A DNA stretch of 64,000 bases from Archangium gephyra. GTDB lineage: Bacteria; Myxococcota; Myxococcia; Myxococcales; Myxococcaceae. A model generated the notes under the pieces. That model was not told the DNA's origin. It searched no databases and worked only from the letters and a program-made list of their open reading frames with translations. Location: assembly GCA_003243425.1 (NCBI GenBank), contig QFQP01000013.1, forward strand, positions 248,001 to 312,000, read 5' to 3'. Positions 8,573 through 18,523 of the stretch are shown in pieces; the stretch's first letter is position 1, and every line of letters begins with the position of its first letter. The position numbers were made by a program, and so were the translations under genes.

Positions 8573-9715
8573 ATGCGACGTATCGGTTCTCTTGTTTTCG
8601 TTCTGGCGGCGTTGGCGGCGTGCGGTGGTGGCACGGTAACGATGGACGGTGGGAGCGGCGGCGGCGCTGCGACCGGCGGCGGCTCGGCGACGGGAGGTGG
8701 CTCGGCGACGGGAGGCGGCTCGGCGACGGGAGGCGGCTCGGCGACGGGAGGCGGCTCGGCGACGGGCGGCGGTTCGGCGACCGGCGGCGGAACAGCGACG
8801 ACCGGCGGTGGCGCACCGGTGAACAACGGCGGTGATACCTGCGCGGTGGCCGTGGACGTCACCGCGACCGGGATCTTCCAGGGCACGACGGACGATGCTT
8901 CGGTGCGCGATGATTACGGCAACGGGCTCGGCATGGGCTGCCCTTCGGGCGGTTCGGGTTCCGGCCGCGACGTCACGTACGTGGTGACGCCGGCGCAGAC
9001 GACGCGGTTCACGGTGGTGGTGACGCCGACTGGGTCGTTCGATCCGATGCTGTACGTGCAGTCGTCGTGTGGCCCCGGCGCGTGTCTTGCGGGCACGGTG
9101 TTCAACGGACCGGGCCAGCCCGAGACCGTTTCGTTCACGGTCGAAGCTGGTTCGAGCGCGTTCATCATCGTCGATGGTGAAGCCGCCTCGCGCGGAGCCT
9201 TCGAACTCGCAGTGTCGGCGGAGATCGTCGTCGTCGACGCCGGTGTTCCCGATGCTGGCACGTCGATCGACGCGGGAATTCCCGGCGATGGCGGCACGCC
9301 GTTCCTCAACGGTGGCGACACGTGCGCGATGGCGCCCGACGTGACCGGTGGCGGCACGTTCACCGGCACCACCGATGATTCGTCGGTGAACGACGACTAC
9401 GGCATGTCGTTGAGCACCGGTCAGGGCTGCTCGGCGGGCGGCGCTTCTTCAGGTCGCGACGTCGCGTATGTGCTGAGCCCCTTCAACACGACGACCTACA
9501 CGGTGACGGTGACGCCGCTGCGCAGCTCCTACAACCCGATGCTCTACGTGCAGTCGACGTGCGGCGGTCCCGCGTGCATCGCAGGCACGATTCTCAACGG
9601 AGCGGGGCAGCCCGAGACGGTGACGTTCACGGTGAACGGCGGCACCAGCGCGTACGTGATCGTCGACGGGCAGGTGGTCTCGAGGGGACCGTTCGAGATC
9701 TCGATTACCCACTGA
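8573..9715 (+). CDS. Repeat-linker lipoprotein with two copies of a secreted beta-rich domain
   Basis: 380 residues from the ATG at 8573, which directly precedes a signal peptide with lipobox LAAC. A long GGGSAT-repeat linker (about residues 33-74) follows. Then come two copies of a ~125-residue domain. Each begins NGGDTCA, contains GTTDD(A/S)SV and SGRDV(T/A)YV, has PMLYVQS(S/T)CG, and ends near GQPETV(S/T)FTV and (I/V)IVDG. The domains resemble secreted beta-sandwich (PPC-like) modules, probably binding or structural rather than enzymatic. A DAG-type linker joins them. It is divergent from the metalloprotease gene. An upstream in-frame ATG at 8444 would add non-signal sequence and was not used. 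Confidence 0.85.
   Translation: MRRIGSLVFVLAALAACGGGTVTMDGGSGGGAATGGGSATGGGSATGGGSATGGGSATGGGSATGGGSATGGGTATTGGGAPVNNGGDTCAVAVDVTATGIFQGTTDDASVRDDYGNGLGMGCPSGGSGSGRDVTYVVTPAQTTRFTVVVTPTGSFDPMLYVQSSCGPGACLAGTVFNGPGQPETVSFTVEAGSSAFIIVDGEAASRGAFELAVSAEIVVVDAGVPDAGTSIDAGIPGDGGTPFLNGGDTCAMAPDVTGGGTFTGTTDDSSVNDDYGMSLSTGQGCSAGGASSGRDVAYVLSPFNTTTYTVTVTPLRSSYNPMLYVQSTCGGPACIAGTILNGAGQPETVTFTVNGGTSAYVIVDGQVVSRGPFEISITH
8669..8794 (+). repeat. In-frame 18-bp tandem repeat (about 7 units) coding GGGSAT
   Basis: Units of the form GCGACGGGAGGCGGCTCG recur about seven times, three of them identical and the rest differing at a few bases. Each unit adds six residues to the lipoprotein linker, so copy-number change would lengthen or shorten the linker without breaking the frame. 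Confidence 0.9.
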
Positions 9716-9760
9716 GTGCGACACGTAGGGCAGGCGCATACTGAACGCCTGTCCATTCAT

Positions 9761-10492
9761 TTATATATGCGGGCCGGCGAGGCGCTTGGTGACGCGCTCG
9801 GCCCACTCGGCTTCGAGCTCGATGCAGGCGATGTCGCGACCGAGCTTCAACGCCGCCGCGGGGATCGAACCCGAGCCCGCGAACGGATCGACGACGAGCT
9901 GACCCGCCTTGCTCCACGTGCGCATGAGCGCCTCGAGCACGCCGAACGGTTTGTGATTCGGGTGGGAGCCCCAGCGTTCGGCCTCACCGTCGTCGTCGTA
10001 GCCAGCGACCGCCGACCAGGGAATCGCAGCGCTCGCGTTGCTCGCGGGTGGAGCCGGTTGCCGCGAATAGACGAGCGCGGTTTCGACGACGCGAAGAATC
10101 TCCTCGCCGGAATTGCCTTCGCGCGTGCGCTTGCCCCACACGAATTCACCGCGCACGTGCGTGTAGCCGAGCTCACGGCACGCCGCGGTCATCGGCTCGC
10201 GACCGAGCAGGTTCATCCACAACACGATGGGCGCGTCGGGCGTGAGGTGCTGCACGGCCACCTGTAGCCACGACTTCGTGAAGTCGCGGAACTCACGAAC
10301 GTTCTCGAAGCGCCGCACGGGCCCGCGATCGATCTTCTTGTTCTTCGGGTCGCGCAGCTCGCCGTCTTTGCGACGCCGCGTGAGCAGACAATACGGAGGG
10401 TCGCTGATCAGCGCGTCGGCCTTGCGACCGTTCAGCGCCTTCACCCACGTCTCATTCTTCGTGGAGTCCCCGTTGATGCAGCGATTCGTCAC
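9761..10492 (-). CDS. Orphan site-specific DNA methyltransferase (beta-type N4/N6-adenine or cytosine)
   Basis: 243 residues from a GTG at 10492 that overlaps the stop of the upstream gene (GTGA). Catalytic motif IV is DPPY at residues 31-34 and the SAM-binding motif I is DPFAGSGS at 202-209. This order (IV before I) defines the beta class of amino-methyltransferases. The segment between them (~45-200) would contain the target-recognition part. No restriction endonuclease gene is nearby, so it is an orphan methylase. It is the last gene of a minus-strand operon whose other members are secreted Cys-containing proteins, an odd pairing. The open frame extends further upstream, but that part runs inside the neighbour gene. 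Confidence 0.85.
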   Translation of the reverse strand: MTNRCINGDSTKNETWVKALNGRKADALISDPPYCLLTRRRKDGELRDPKNKKIDRGPVRRFENVREFRDFTKSWLQVAVQHLTPDAPIVLWMNLLGREPMTAACRELGYTHVRGEFVWGKRTREGNSGEEILRVVETALVYSRQPAPPASNASAAIPWSAVAGYDDDGEAERWGSHPNHKPFGVLEALMRTWSKAGQLVVDPFAGSGSIPAAALKLGRDIACIELEAEWAERVTKRLAGPHI

Positions 10493-12179
10493 TTGGTGCC
10501 CTTGAGAGAAAAGATGCTCGAGCACACCGCCGGCATCGTCTTGCGCGGGTCGACGCTCGACCCGCAACTGGCTGGGCGCCGCTTCGGGCCGTCGGCGACG
10601 ACGCCCGCAATCATGAATTGCATCTGCTGGCCCTTCCGCGACTGAGACAGGAGGCAACGACTCGGCTGGCCCTGAATCACGCAGTCCACCGGCGTGTTCA
10701 GTTCGATCACTTCGCGGCCCTGCACCATGCTCGTCACCAATTCGGAGAGCAGCCGCTCACGCTCTTCAGTCGTCAGCTTCGCAAAGTCGACTTCGGGGAT
10801 TGAAAGCGCGCCGTCGCGGCAGCTGATCGCCATGCCGCCTTCACGACAGCCGGCGGTCACGGGCACTGCTTTCCCATCGAGTGAGATGGGCGGGTCTTCT
10901 CGCACCTTGATCGGTGCCTCGTCGCGCATCGCCAGAAACTTTTTCGAACAGCCATCACGCGTGGCGCCAGCCTTCACATCGCCGACGCAGGTGAGCGTGC
11001 GTGCGCGTGTCGCGTCAGGCAACGCCGTCATCACTTGCAGCATCTCCCAGCCGGCCATCGTCCCAGTCGGCATTACTCCGACGAGCGCCGTGTACTTCTT
11101 GTCACCGAGCGTCAATTCGAGTTCCGCGGGTTCGATCGGGGTCGAATGCGCCGCCGCGACCATGCCGATGAAGTTGAACCGCAGGTTCTTGAGCGCATCC
11201 GCCGGCTTCATGTCGTCCGAGTAGTTGAACAGGTACGGCGGGCACAGCTGACCGACCGCGTTCGGTGCGACCGGCAGTGTCCTGCAGTTGGACTCTGAGT
11301 TCGTCGCGGGCGCCGCATCGCTCCCGCCCGCCGTCGAGAACACACTTCGGCAGGCGGTCGGCAGTTTCGCTCTCGGGTCGGTCATTCCCACGCACACCGC
11401 GATGCGCTTCGTGTCCCCGTCGCTGACCGCAGCGCCCAGGTGGAAATAGCGCTGCTTCATCTTGTCGGTCGACGCGATGAGCTGACACGTCGCGGGTTTG
11501 CTCTGCACCACGCAGCCAACAGCCGAGACGGTCTCGCTCGCCGCATTCAGCCCCGCGAGTTGCGTGACCGCGGAAGCGACGGCGCGATTCAGTTCGTCGC
11601 CACTTCTCTTTCCGAGATCCAACGGCGGCATCATGAACGCCCGTCGTTGCACCTGATGGCGCCCTCGGTGACGCTGCACCCATTCGGCACCGCTACGGGC
11701 AGGCCGCCAAGGCTCGGCGCAACATTCTCGCGCTCGGGCAACGGCGCTTCGTCACGCATCACGGCGAAGCGTTTGATGCACTCGTCACGCGTCGCTCCAC
11801 GATTCACCTGCGCGAGGCACGACAGAACGCGAACCTGTTCTTTTCCCGGCAGCGGCGTCGAGATCACCAACAGTTCGGAATTCGCGAATGAACCCGACGA
11901 CAGAACGCCAATGCGGCCGTCGTACTTCGTCGTGCCCACAGTGATCTCGATGGGCTTCGGCTCTACCGGCGCAGAGTTCACGTTCAAGACGATGCCCGCG
12001 AAGTACTGATCGACGGGAGGGCGGTTGTTCAGCCGGTACACGTCGCCGAACGTGAACACGTACTTTCCGCACTGCTGAACCCGCATGTCCGGAGTCGAAG
12101 GAACGTCGACGCATTCCTTCGTTTCGTCCGCACCCAGCACCAACACCGCCATCACCATTGCGAAGTTCATGATCGTCAC
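10489..12179 (-). pseudogene. Frameshifted secreted two-module Cys-containing protein, unknown family
   Basis: Start is a GTG at 12179 overlapping the upstream stop (GTGA), or the ATG at 12170; a short hydrophobic signal follows (MNFAMVMAVLVLGADETKEC). The frame is lost at the GGG on the minus strand at 11640-11642. One extra G would read C-N-D-G-A-F-M-M-P-P-L-D-L and join both halves exactly where the paralogues read CGDGGF and CRDGAL. The rebuilt protein has two copies of an X-Y module. X is ~150 residues (ending ATRD(E/G)CxKxFxxMRDEAP). Y is ~115 residues, with four Cys and an ending like PAVCSSIFSL. Y alone makes up the gene at 12176. Function is unknown. Lost homopolymer base or true mutation cannot be separated here. 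Confidence 0.72.
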
Positions 12180-12625
12180 TTTGCTGCCTTGAGGGAAAAG
12201 ACCACACGACACACAGCCGGAAGAATCGCGCGCGGATCGTTCGGCGTCACACACACCGCCATGCGCGTCTTGTCGCCATCGATGATCGGTGCGGCCAACA
12301 CGAAGCGGCGCTGTTCGGCCTGGCGGTTCGAACTGCCGAGCTGACACTTCGTGCGCTTCTTCTGAACGGTGCAGTCGATGAGAAACGTCGGCTCCGGATC
12401 ACCGTCGATCTTCGTCACGTCACCAACCATCGTCGCCGCGGCCTTCAGCAACTCCTCCGGCGACTGCGACGTGAGATCCTGCGGAGCGATGGTGAACCCA
12501 CCGTCACCGCAGTTGATGGCATTCGCCGTTGCTCGGCAGCCCTTCGGCGCCGGCACCGCCACACCGTCGATGGTCAGCGTGTCGTCGGCCGCCAGCAACA
12601 ACGCGATCGCGAGAGCGAGCTTCAT
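12176..12625 (-). CDS. Secreted Cys-containing protein, single Y module
   Basis: 149 residues. A short signal peptide (MKLALAIALLLAADDT) is followed by a module seen twice more in the downstream gene. Shared features include GCRATANAINCGDGGF, a helical stretch, a DCTVQKKRTKCQLG Cys pair, AVCVTPNDPRAILPAVCR and a final FSLKAAK. Six Cys in the mature part suggest disulfides in the periplasm or outside. It is first in the minus-strand operon that ends with the DNA methyltransferase; both junctions carry the same AAGTGACG stop/start overlap. I do not recognise the family. Confidence 0.75.
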   Translation of the reverse strand: MKLALAIALLLAADDTLTIDGVAVPAPKGCRATANAINCGDGGFTIAPQDLTSQSPEELLKAAATMVGDVTKIDGDPEPTFLIDCTVQKKRTKCQLGSSNRQAEQRRFVLAAPIIDGDKTRMAVCVTPNDPRAILPAVCRVVFSLKAAK

Positions 12626-12692
12626 GCGGCAAGCGCGTACTCACTCCTCAACGGGGTCGCAATGACGTCGGCTGCGCGTTAGCCAGTGCGCC

Positions 12693-13163
12693 ATGACGCT
12701 CGTACGCGACATGACTGCAGCCGATCTCGACGCGGTGGGGTTCCTCGCCGAACGGCTCGTGCTGCTGCACCACAAGTGGGACGAAACGCGCTTCTTCACC
12801 ACGCCGGGAATCGCCGACGGCTACCGCCGCTACTTCAAGTCGATCCTCACTGATGATTCGCAGCTGCTCCTCGTCGCCGAACGAAACGGTGAAGTCGCAG
12901 GCTACGTCTTCGGTTCACTCGAAGGCCGCGACTGGGCGAAGTTGCTCGACGCCCACGGTGCCATTCACGACATCTACGTGGCCGATGCACACCGTCGAAA
13001 CGGCGTCTCGAAGGCCCTGATGGAAGAAGCGAAGAAGCGCTTCACCGCGAAGGGCGCGAAGCAGATGGTTCTCTATTCCGCGAGCGCGAACGTCGAAGGT
13101 CAGGCCTTGTTCCGCTCCATCGGCTACCGGCCCACCATGGTCGAGTTCACTCTGGATCTCTGA
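12693..13163 (+). CDS. GNAT-family N-acetyltransferase
   Basis: 156 residues with the GNAT fold order. An N-terminal MTLVRDMTAADLDAV strand-helix leads to the central VAGYVFGSLEG strand. The acetyl-CoA loop follows IHDIYVADAHRRNGVSKALM (R-x-N-G-x-S in place of the usual R-x-x-G-x-G), and the C-terminal ALFRSIGYRPTMVEFTLDL closes the domain. It transfers an acetyl group to an unidentified amine. It is divergent from the operon at 12625. Its stop overlaps the start of the carboxypeptidase gene (TGATG), so the two are coupled. Confidence 0.87.
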   Translation: MTLVRDMTAADLDAVGFLAERLVLLHHKWDETRFFTTPGIADGYRRYFKSILTDDSQLLLVAERNGEVAGYVFGSLEGRDWAKLLDAHGAIHDIYVADAHRRNGVSKALMEEAKKRFTAKGAKQMVLYSASANVEGQALFRSIGYRPTMVEFTLDL

Positions 13164-14884
13164 TGCACGCGCTCGTCATTGCTCTGCTGGCTGCAGCTCC
13201 GCTCACCACGATCTCTGAAGCGTCGGGCTTCACGAAGACCGGTCGCTACGACGAAGTCGAAACACTCTGCGCGGCTTTCGCGAAGCAGTACCCGAAGAAG
13301 GTGAAGTGCGAGCGCTTCGGCACCACGCCGCTCGGCCGGCCGATGTTGATGCTCGTCGCGTCGAACGACGGCACCTTCACGCCGGAAGCCAACAAGAAGA
13401 AGTCGCGGCCGGTGGTGCTCATGCAGGGCGGTATTCACGCCGGTGAAATCGACGGCAAAGACGCAGGCCTCTGGCTGATGCGCGAAGTGCTCGAAGGCCG
13501 CGCTGCGAAAGGCGCGCTCGACAAAGTGACCTGGGTCTTCGTGCCGGTGTTCAACATCGACGGTCACGAACGCTTCGGCCCCAATCAGCGGCCGAATCAG
13601 CGCGGGCCCGAAGAGATGGGCTGGCGCGTGACCGCGGCGAACCTCAACTTGAACCGCGATTACACCAAGGCCGACGCCCCCGAGACGCGCGCGATGCTCA
13701 GCCTGCTGCATCGCTTCGAGCCGGTGCTGTACGTCGATCTCCACGTCACCGATGGCGCGCAGTTTCAGCACGACGTGTCGGTGACCTTCGAGCCGCAGCG
13801 CATGGGCCCGCCGAAGGTCGCGGAGCAGGGCAGGGCGCTCAAAGACGCGGTGTTCACGAAACTGAACGCGCGCGGTCACCTGCCGGTCGACTTCTATCCC
13901 TCGTTCGTCGACGACGACGATCCGTCCTCCGGCTTCGAAGCTGGCTGGCCGCCGCCGCGCTTCGGCACCGCGTACTGGGCGCTGCATCACCGCTTCGGTC
14001 TGCTCGTCGAGACACACTCCTGGCGGCCCTACGCGCACCGCGTGAAGACGACGTACGACGTGTGTGAAGCGCTGCTCGATGAAGCGGCACTTCACGGCGC
14101 GCAGTGGCTCGCCGAGGCGCGAGCGGCCGACGCCGTGAAGCTCGCAGGCACCGAAGTGCCGATGCTCTACGCGCCGACCGGCGACAAGCGCACCATCGAC
14201 TTCCAGGGCTACGCGTACACGCGCACGAAGTCGGAACTCAGCGACAAGTTCTGGGTGCAGTACGACGAAACGAAGCCGCAGGTGTGGAAGGTGCCGCTGC
14301 GCTCCGAGGTCGCGCCGAAGGTCACGTTGAAGGCTCCGAAGGCCGGCTACGTGGTGACGGCGCCGTACGCGGCAGACCTCGAGCCGCGCCTCACCGCGCA
14401 CGGGCTCAAGTTCAGCAAGCTGAAGTCGCAGTCACTCGACGTCGAGCGCTTCACCGGCACCGCCACCTTCAGGGCCGCCACCAACGAAGGCCGCGCGGTG
14501 CCGCAAATCTCCGGTGCGTGGTCCGCGGCGACTGAACAGGTGACGACCGGCGCGCTGTTCATTCCCATCGATCAACCCGGCGGCGAGCTCGTCATGCATC
14601 TGTTCGAACCCGCGCTGCCCGACTCGTTCGCGGCGTGGGGCTTCTTCAACGCGCACTTCGAACAGAAGGAATACCTCGAGGACTACCTGACCGAGGCCTT
14701 CGCACGCGAGCTGCTCAAAGACCCCGCCATCAAGGCCGAGTTCGACGCCAGGTTGAAAGACGCGGCGTTCGCGAAGTCACCCGAGCAGCGGCTGGCGTTC
14801 TTTGCCAGGCGTCACCCCAGCTTCGACGCGCGCATGGGCGTGCTGCCCGTCTACCGCGTCGACGTCACGCCAGCTTCGAAGTGA
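13163..14884 (+). CDS. M14-family zinc carboxypeptidase, exported
   Basis: 573 residues. A short N-terminal hydrophobic segment suggests export. Zinc ligands His92 and Glu95 lie in [22 protein letters not shown] supplies the Asn-Arg substrate-binding pair, YVDLHVTDG the third zinc ligand, and LLVETHS the catalytic Glu region. The C-terminal third (~350-573) is beta-rich and not assigned. It probably trims C-terminal residues from peptides or wall fragments. It overlaps the preceding GNAT gene, and its 3' end overlaps the convergent SDR gene by 20 bases. Confidence 0.88.
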   Translation: MHALVIALLAAAPLTTISEASGFTKTGRYDEVETLCAAFAKQYPKKVKCERFGTTPLGRPMLMLVASNDGTFTPEANKKKSRPVVLMQGGIHAGEIDGKDAGLWLMREVLEGRAAKGALDKVTWVFVPVFNIDGHERFGPNQRPNQRGPEEMGWRVTAANLNLNRDYTKADAPETRAMLSLLHRFEPVLYVDLHVTDGAQFQHDVSVTFEPQRMGPPKVAEQGRALKDAVFTKLNARGHLPVDFYPSFVDDDDPSSGFEAGWPPPRFGTAYWALHHRFGLLVETHSWRPYAHRVKTTYDVCEALLDEAALHGAQWLAEARAADAVKLAGTEVPMLYAPTGDKRTIDFQGYAYTRTKSELSDKFWVQYDETKPQVWKVPLRSEVAPKVTLKAPKAGYVVTAPYAADLEPRLTAHGLKFSKLKSQSLDVERFTGTATFRAATNEGRAVPQISGAWSAATEQVTTGALFIPIDQPGGELVMHLFEPALPDSFAAWGFFNAHFEQKEYLEDYLTEAFARELLKDPAIKAEFDARLKDAAFAKSPEQRLAFFARRHPSFDARMGVLPVYRVDVTPASK

Positions 14885-15644
14885 TGAAGAACTGGTAGTT
14901 CGCTTCGAGCCCACCATCGACGTTGATGGTGGTGCCGTTCACGTAGCGGGAATTCACGGACGCGACCCACTCGATCGCCTCCGCGATTTCATCAGCGCTG
15001 CCGATGTGGCCCGACGGCACCATCGAGTTCAGCGTCTCTTCCATCTTCTTCCAGTTCTCTTCGCCCACGTAGAAGCGCGAGCTCTCGGTGTCGATGTAGC
15101 CGGGGTTCACCGCGTTCACGCGAATGCCGTCGGCCGACAATTCTGCCGCGAGGTAGCGCACCAGAATCTCCATCGCGCCCTTCATCGCGCCGAGCAGACC
15201 GTGGAACGGCAGCGGAATGCGCGAGTCCATCCCCGACACCATCACGATGCGACCGTTGCGACCCGTCATCAGCGGCTGCGCGAGCTGCGCCATGTACAGG
15301 AAGCTCTTCACGGTGACGTTGAACGTCTTGTCCATCTGATGAAGCTTGGTGTCCATCAGCGGCGCGAACTTGGTCGACGCGGCGTTCGCGACCAGCACGT
15401 CGAGGCGGCCGAACTCTTCCGTGATGCGCTTGAACACTGGCTCGAGTGACTCGGGCTCCAACTGGTCGGCGACGAGCGTGATGCACTTGCGTCCGAGCGC
15501 GGTGACGTCTTTCTCGAGCGCCTGCGCCGCTTCGACGTCACGCCGGTACGTCGACACGATGTCGTAACCCGCTTTCGCGAGACGAAGGCTCAACGCACGG
15601 CCGACTCCACGACTGCCACCGGTGATCAACGCGACCTGTGTCAT
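14865..15644 (-). CDS. SDR-family oxidoreductase, FabL-like, lacking the catalytic Tyr
   Basis: 259 residues from the ATG at 15644. The NAD(P)-binding motif is [20 protein letters not shown] supplies the NAG-like motif and INVDGG lies near the C-terminus. Overall resemblance, including [16 protein letters not shown], is to the FabL branch of enoyl-ACP reductases. At the active site the sequence is [18 protein letters not shown]. The Lys is present, but neither the YxxxK nor the FabL-type Yx6K tyrosine is; Leu and His occupy those positions. It may therefore be non-catalytic or use another residue. Divergent from the haem cassette, convergent with the carboxypeptidase. Confidence 0.85.
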   Translation of the reverse strand: MTQVALITGGSRGVGRALSLRLAKAGYDIVSTYRRDVEAAQALEKDVTALGRKCITLVADQLEPESLEPVFKRITEEFGRLDVLVANAASTKFAPLMDTKLHQMDKTFNVTVKSFLYMAQLAQPLMTGRNGRIVMVSGMDSRIPLPFHGLLGAMKGAMEILVRYLAAELSADGIRVNAVNPGYIDTESSRFYVGEENWKKMEETLNSMVPSGHIGSADEIAEAIEWVASVNSRYVNGTTINVDGGLEANYQFFITSKLA

Positions 15645-15776
15645 GCGCGCGCCTGTTAGCACGCGAGTGTGGAGTTCCCACCGCAGGTGATGGGTACGCC
15701 CCCCGCTTTCGTCGACGAACGGAACCCGAGCCCGCTCAGCGGAACTCCGGCGCAGGCGTTGCAGACTGCGCGCGCG

Positions 15777-17507
15777 ATGCATTCGCTTCGAATGGGTTTG
15801 GTGGCGGGGCTCTTGTCGTGCGCGGCCTTCGCGCAGGACCAATGCAAGAAGCCCGAGCAGCCGAGCGGTCCTCCGAAAGACGCGTTGAGTGACACCCGGG
15901 TGCTCCGGCGTATCTCACTTGCGCTCACCGGTACGACACCCGACGTCACGCGGTACGAGGCGCTGCTCGAAGCCCCGGCCGATTCGCGCGCCGCGATGCT
16001 CGACGCCGAAGTCGACGCCATCCTCGCCTCGCCTGCCTTCTACGAGCAGATGGTGCGCTTCGGGCACGACTGGCTCTCGGTGCCCGCGTACACGAAGGGC
16101 GCGCAGGGCGACGCGTACCAGGGCGACATGTCGGGCCACCTGTTCAAGTGTGACGCCAACTCCGCGCACCCCGGCGCGTACCGCGCGACCAACGATGAGA
16201 ACGCGTGCACCGACGCGAGCGCCGTCGAGACCATGCATGAGCCATGGTGGGCGCCGGGCACGACGGTGACCGTGGTGGGCTTCGCAGGCTCGAGCGTGAA
16301 GACCGTGACCGATTCCAACAATGGTCGCGTGCTCGACTGCGGCCTCGCCAACGGCGGCTACTACGACCCCGCGCTGTTCACCGGTTGTGGCTGCGGGCCC
16401 AACCTCATCTGGTGTGCGCCGCTCGTGGGGCTCAACTCGGGCAGCAACCACAGCCTGTCCACGCAGCGGCGGCACCCGTTCGAAGAGCCCGCGCGCTTGT
16501 TCGCGCACCTGGCGTGGCACGACCGCCCGCTCTCGGACCTCATCGTCGGCAACTACACCGTGGGCACGAACTGGCTGCGCGCGCTCTACGTGCGTCAGGG
16601 CCGGCAGCAGGGCGCGCCGGATCTCACGGTGAACTGGTGGAAGCCGAGCGCCGATTCGAGCCCGCGCGATCCAATGCACCCGATGGCCGACGACCCGCAG
16701 GCGTGGCGTGAGTTCACCGTCGAGACGTTGAACCCGTTCTTCCTCGCACGACGCGAGTACCAGTTCGACCCGCGCACCACGACTGACGCGCCTGAAGGCA
16801 TGCCCGCCGCCGGCGTGCTGACGATGATGGGAACGTTGTCCGCCTATCCGCGTGAACGCGTGCGCGCGGCGCGGCTGCTCGAGATGTTCGCGTGCTCGTC
16901 GTTCAGCCCGCCGCCTGCGAACTCGAGCTTCCCTCCGTACGAGGGTGACCCGGCGACGGGCGGCACCTGTTTGCACTGTCACCGCTCGCTCGACCCCGCG
17001 GCGATCTTCTTCAAGCGCTGGGACTTCGGCGCCGAGAGCTACTACGTGCCGTGGCCCTTCATGCCGGGCGTGGGCCGTCATCGCGTCACCGCCGCGTGGA
17101 TTTCAGGTCAATACCCGCACAGCGCTGGTGACACGTCACCCGGCTTCCGGTGGCGAAACGCGTTCGTGCCGGGAACGGTGATGACGCCGGTCACCAAAGC
17201 GCAGGTCATGACCAACGCCGAGGCCGTGCTGCTCGACACCATGCCGGCCGACTACACGCTGCTCGGGGTCAACGGCGACGGCACCATGGGCCCGCTGGGC
17301 TTCGGCAAGGTGCTCATGAAGTCCGGCGCGTTCGATCAATGCGCGGTGCGAAAGTTGTACGCGCGCTTCGTGGGCCGCGAGCTCGATCCCGCTGCCGAGG
17401 CTGGCTACGTCAACGCGCTCACCCGTGAATTCGTGGCGCGCGAGCGCAAGGTGAAGCCCTTCGTGAAGTACCTGATGACGCAGCCCGAGTTCCGGAGGGG
17501 CCTGTGA
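15777..17507 (+). CDS. Exported DUF1549/DUF1588-like protein with a CxxCH motif
   Basis: 576 residues from the ATG at 15777, which precedes a hydrophobic signal (GLVAGLLSC could be a lipobox). The segment [20 protein letters not shown] is typical of DUF1549-type proteins. CLHCH at residues 398-402, followed by [20 protein letters not shown], resembles the DUF1588 haem-c-like site. The C-terminus ([26 protein letters not shown]) resembles the family's closing helices. It is first in a three-gene overlapping cassette with a cytochrome-like lipoprotein and a DUF1501 protein, a combination common in Planctomycetes and Myxococcota. It acts outside the cytoplasm; the reaction is not known. Confidence 0.8.
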   Translation: MHSLRMGLVAGLLSCAAFAQDQCKKPEQPSGPPKDALSDTRVLRRISLALTGTTPDVTRYEALLEAPADSRAAMLDAEVDAILASPAFYEQMVRFGHDWLSVPAYTKGAQGDAYQGDMSGHLFKCDANSAHPGAYRATNDENACTDASAVETMHEPWWAPGTTVTVVGFAGSSVKTVTDSNNGRVLDCGLANGGYYDPALFTGCGCGPNLIWCAPLVGLNSGSNHSLSTQRRHPFEEPARLFAHLAWHDRPLSDLIVGNYTVGTNWLRALYVRQGRQQGAPDLTVNWWKPSADSSPRDPMHPMADDPQAWREFTVETLNPFFLARREYQFDPRTTTDAPEGMPAAGVLTMMGTLSAYPRERVRAARLLEMFACSSFSPPPANSSFPPYEGDPATGGTCLHCHRSLDPAAIFFKRWDFGAESYYVPWPFMPGVGRHRVTAAWISGQYPHSAGDTSPGFRWRNAFVPGTVMTPVTKAQVMTNAEAVLLDTMPADYTLLGVNGDGTMGPLGFGKVLMKSGAFDQCAVRKLYARFVGRELDPAAEAGYVNALTREFVARERKVKPFVKYLMTQPEFRRGL

Positions 17508-18523
17508 AAAAGGCGCTCCTGCTGGTGCTCGCGCTCGCGGGCTGTGAAGCGAAGGTGCAGATGCCCGGCGCCGATGGCGGCGGTCTGCTCGAAGACGGCG
17601 GCTGTCCTCCCGAAGGCAAGAACGACGAGATGCGCCTCGCCTTGTCGGGCGCGTGCGCGGGCTGCCACACCGGCGGCAACAAGCCGTACTGGGCGTCACT
17701 CGACGCGTTCGAGAACGGGCTCGTGTACGACGAACGCTGGGTCAAGCGCGGCGACCCGGACAACTCGGGGCTGGTGAAGCTCCTCGAAGGCCACAACCCC
17801 GGCACGTATCCACAGATGCCTCCGGGCGAGACGTTCGCTGCCACCGTGGCCGATGGTCGATCGACGGTCAGCCTCGACGACGTGAAGGCGTGGATTCGTG
17901 AGCTGCCGGAGCGTGGCTCGGTGAACGAAGGCCCGTCGCCCACGGCGTTCACCGTGCGCCGGCTGCGCGCCGACGAGATCATCGAGTCGATGATGCAGCA
18001 GCTCGGCCTCGAGCTCGCCGACTTCGTGTCGACCGATTCACCGAACTGGAAGAACGAGGCGTACACGGTGCGGGGCGGCCGCTTCTTCATGTGGCCCACC
18101 GACTGGTCGCCGGGCATCTCCGGCCAGTACGTGTCTGATTCACGCGCCACCGAGCGCTACGAATCACTCGGTGGCGCGGTGGTTCTGCAGGGCCGCAAGA
18201 ACGACGCGGCGCTCGGGCCCACGGCGGTGCAATCACTGGTGCAGGCGAGCCAGGCGTGGTGCCGCATCGCCGTCGACAAGCCAGGCAACAAGGCCGTGCT
18301 TCGTCACGTCACGCTGGCCGACAAGAGCGAGACGAAGAGCGCCGAGATCAAGAAGAACATCACCTCGCTCTCGCTGCGCATGCTCGGCGACGTGCCCGGC
18401 GAGGCCGACGTGAACGAGCTCTACACCGACGTGTACCTGCCGCTCGAAGCGCAGGGCACGAAGTACGCGTGGACCGCCGTGTGCGCCGCGCTCATCCGTC
18501 ACCCGAAGTGGCTCTCCTACTGA
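17504..18523 (+). CDS. Cytochrome-c-like lipoprotein of the DUF1501 cassette
   Basis: 339 residues from a GTG that overlaps the previous stop (GTGA). The signal peptide ends with lipobox LAGC (Cys14). A haem-attachment-like CAGCH lies at residues 51-55, followed by a segment with MPPGE about 65 residues later that could supply an axial Met, as in small c-type cytochromes. The remaining ~200 residues are unassigned (VRRLRADEIIESMMQQLGLE, WCRIAVDKPG). Presumably an electron-transfer or structural partner of its two neighbours at the membrane. Its stop overlaps the next start. Confidence 0.8.
   Translation: MKKALLLVLALAGCEAKVQMPGADGGGLLEDGGCPPEGKNDEMRLALSGACAGCHTGGNKPYWASLDAFENGLVYDERWVKRGDPDNSGLVKLLEGHNPGTYPQMPPGETFAATVADGRSTVSLDDVKAWIRELPERGSVNEGPSPTAFTVRRLRADEIIESMMQQLGLELADFVSTDSPNWKNEAYTVRGGRFFMWPTDWSPGISGQYVSDSRATERYESLGGAVVLQGRKNDAALGPTAVQSLVQASQAWCRIAVDKPGNKAVLRHVTLADKSETKSAEIKKNITSLSLRMLGDVPGEADVNELYTDVYLPLEAQGTKYAWTAVCAALIRHPKWLSY

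Noticed and set aside
8669..8794. Regular repeats as a possible CRISPR array
   Set aside because: Units are contiguous, without spacers, and code in frame for GGGSAT.
9761..10657. Longer 298-residue form of the DNA methyltransferase
   Set aside because: The extra N-terminal residues are Arg/Pro-rich and lie inside the upstream gene; the GTG at 10492 gives a coupled start and a normal length.
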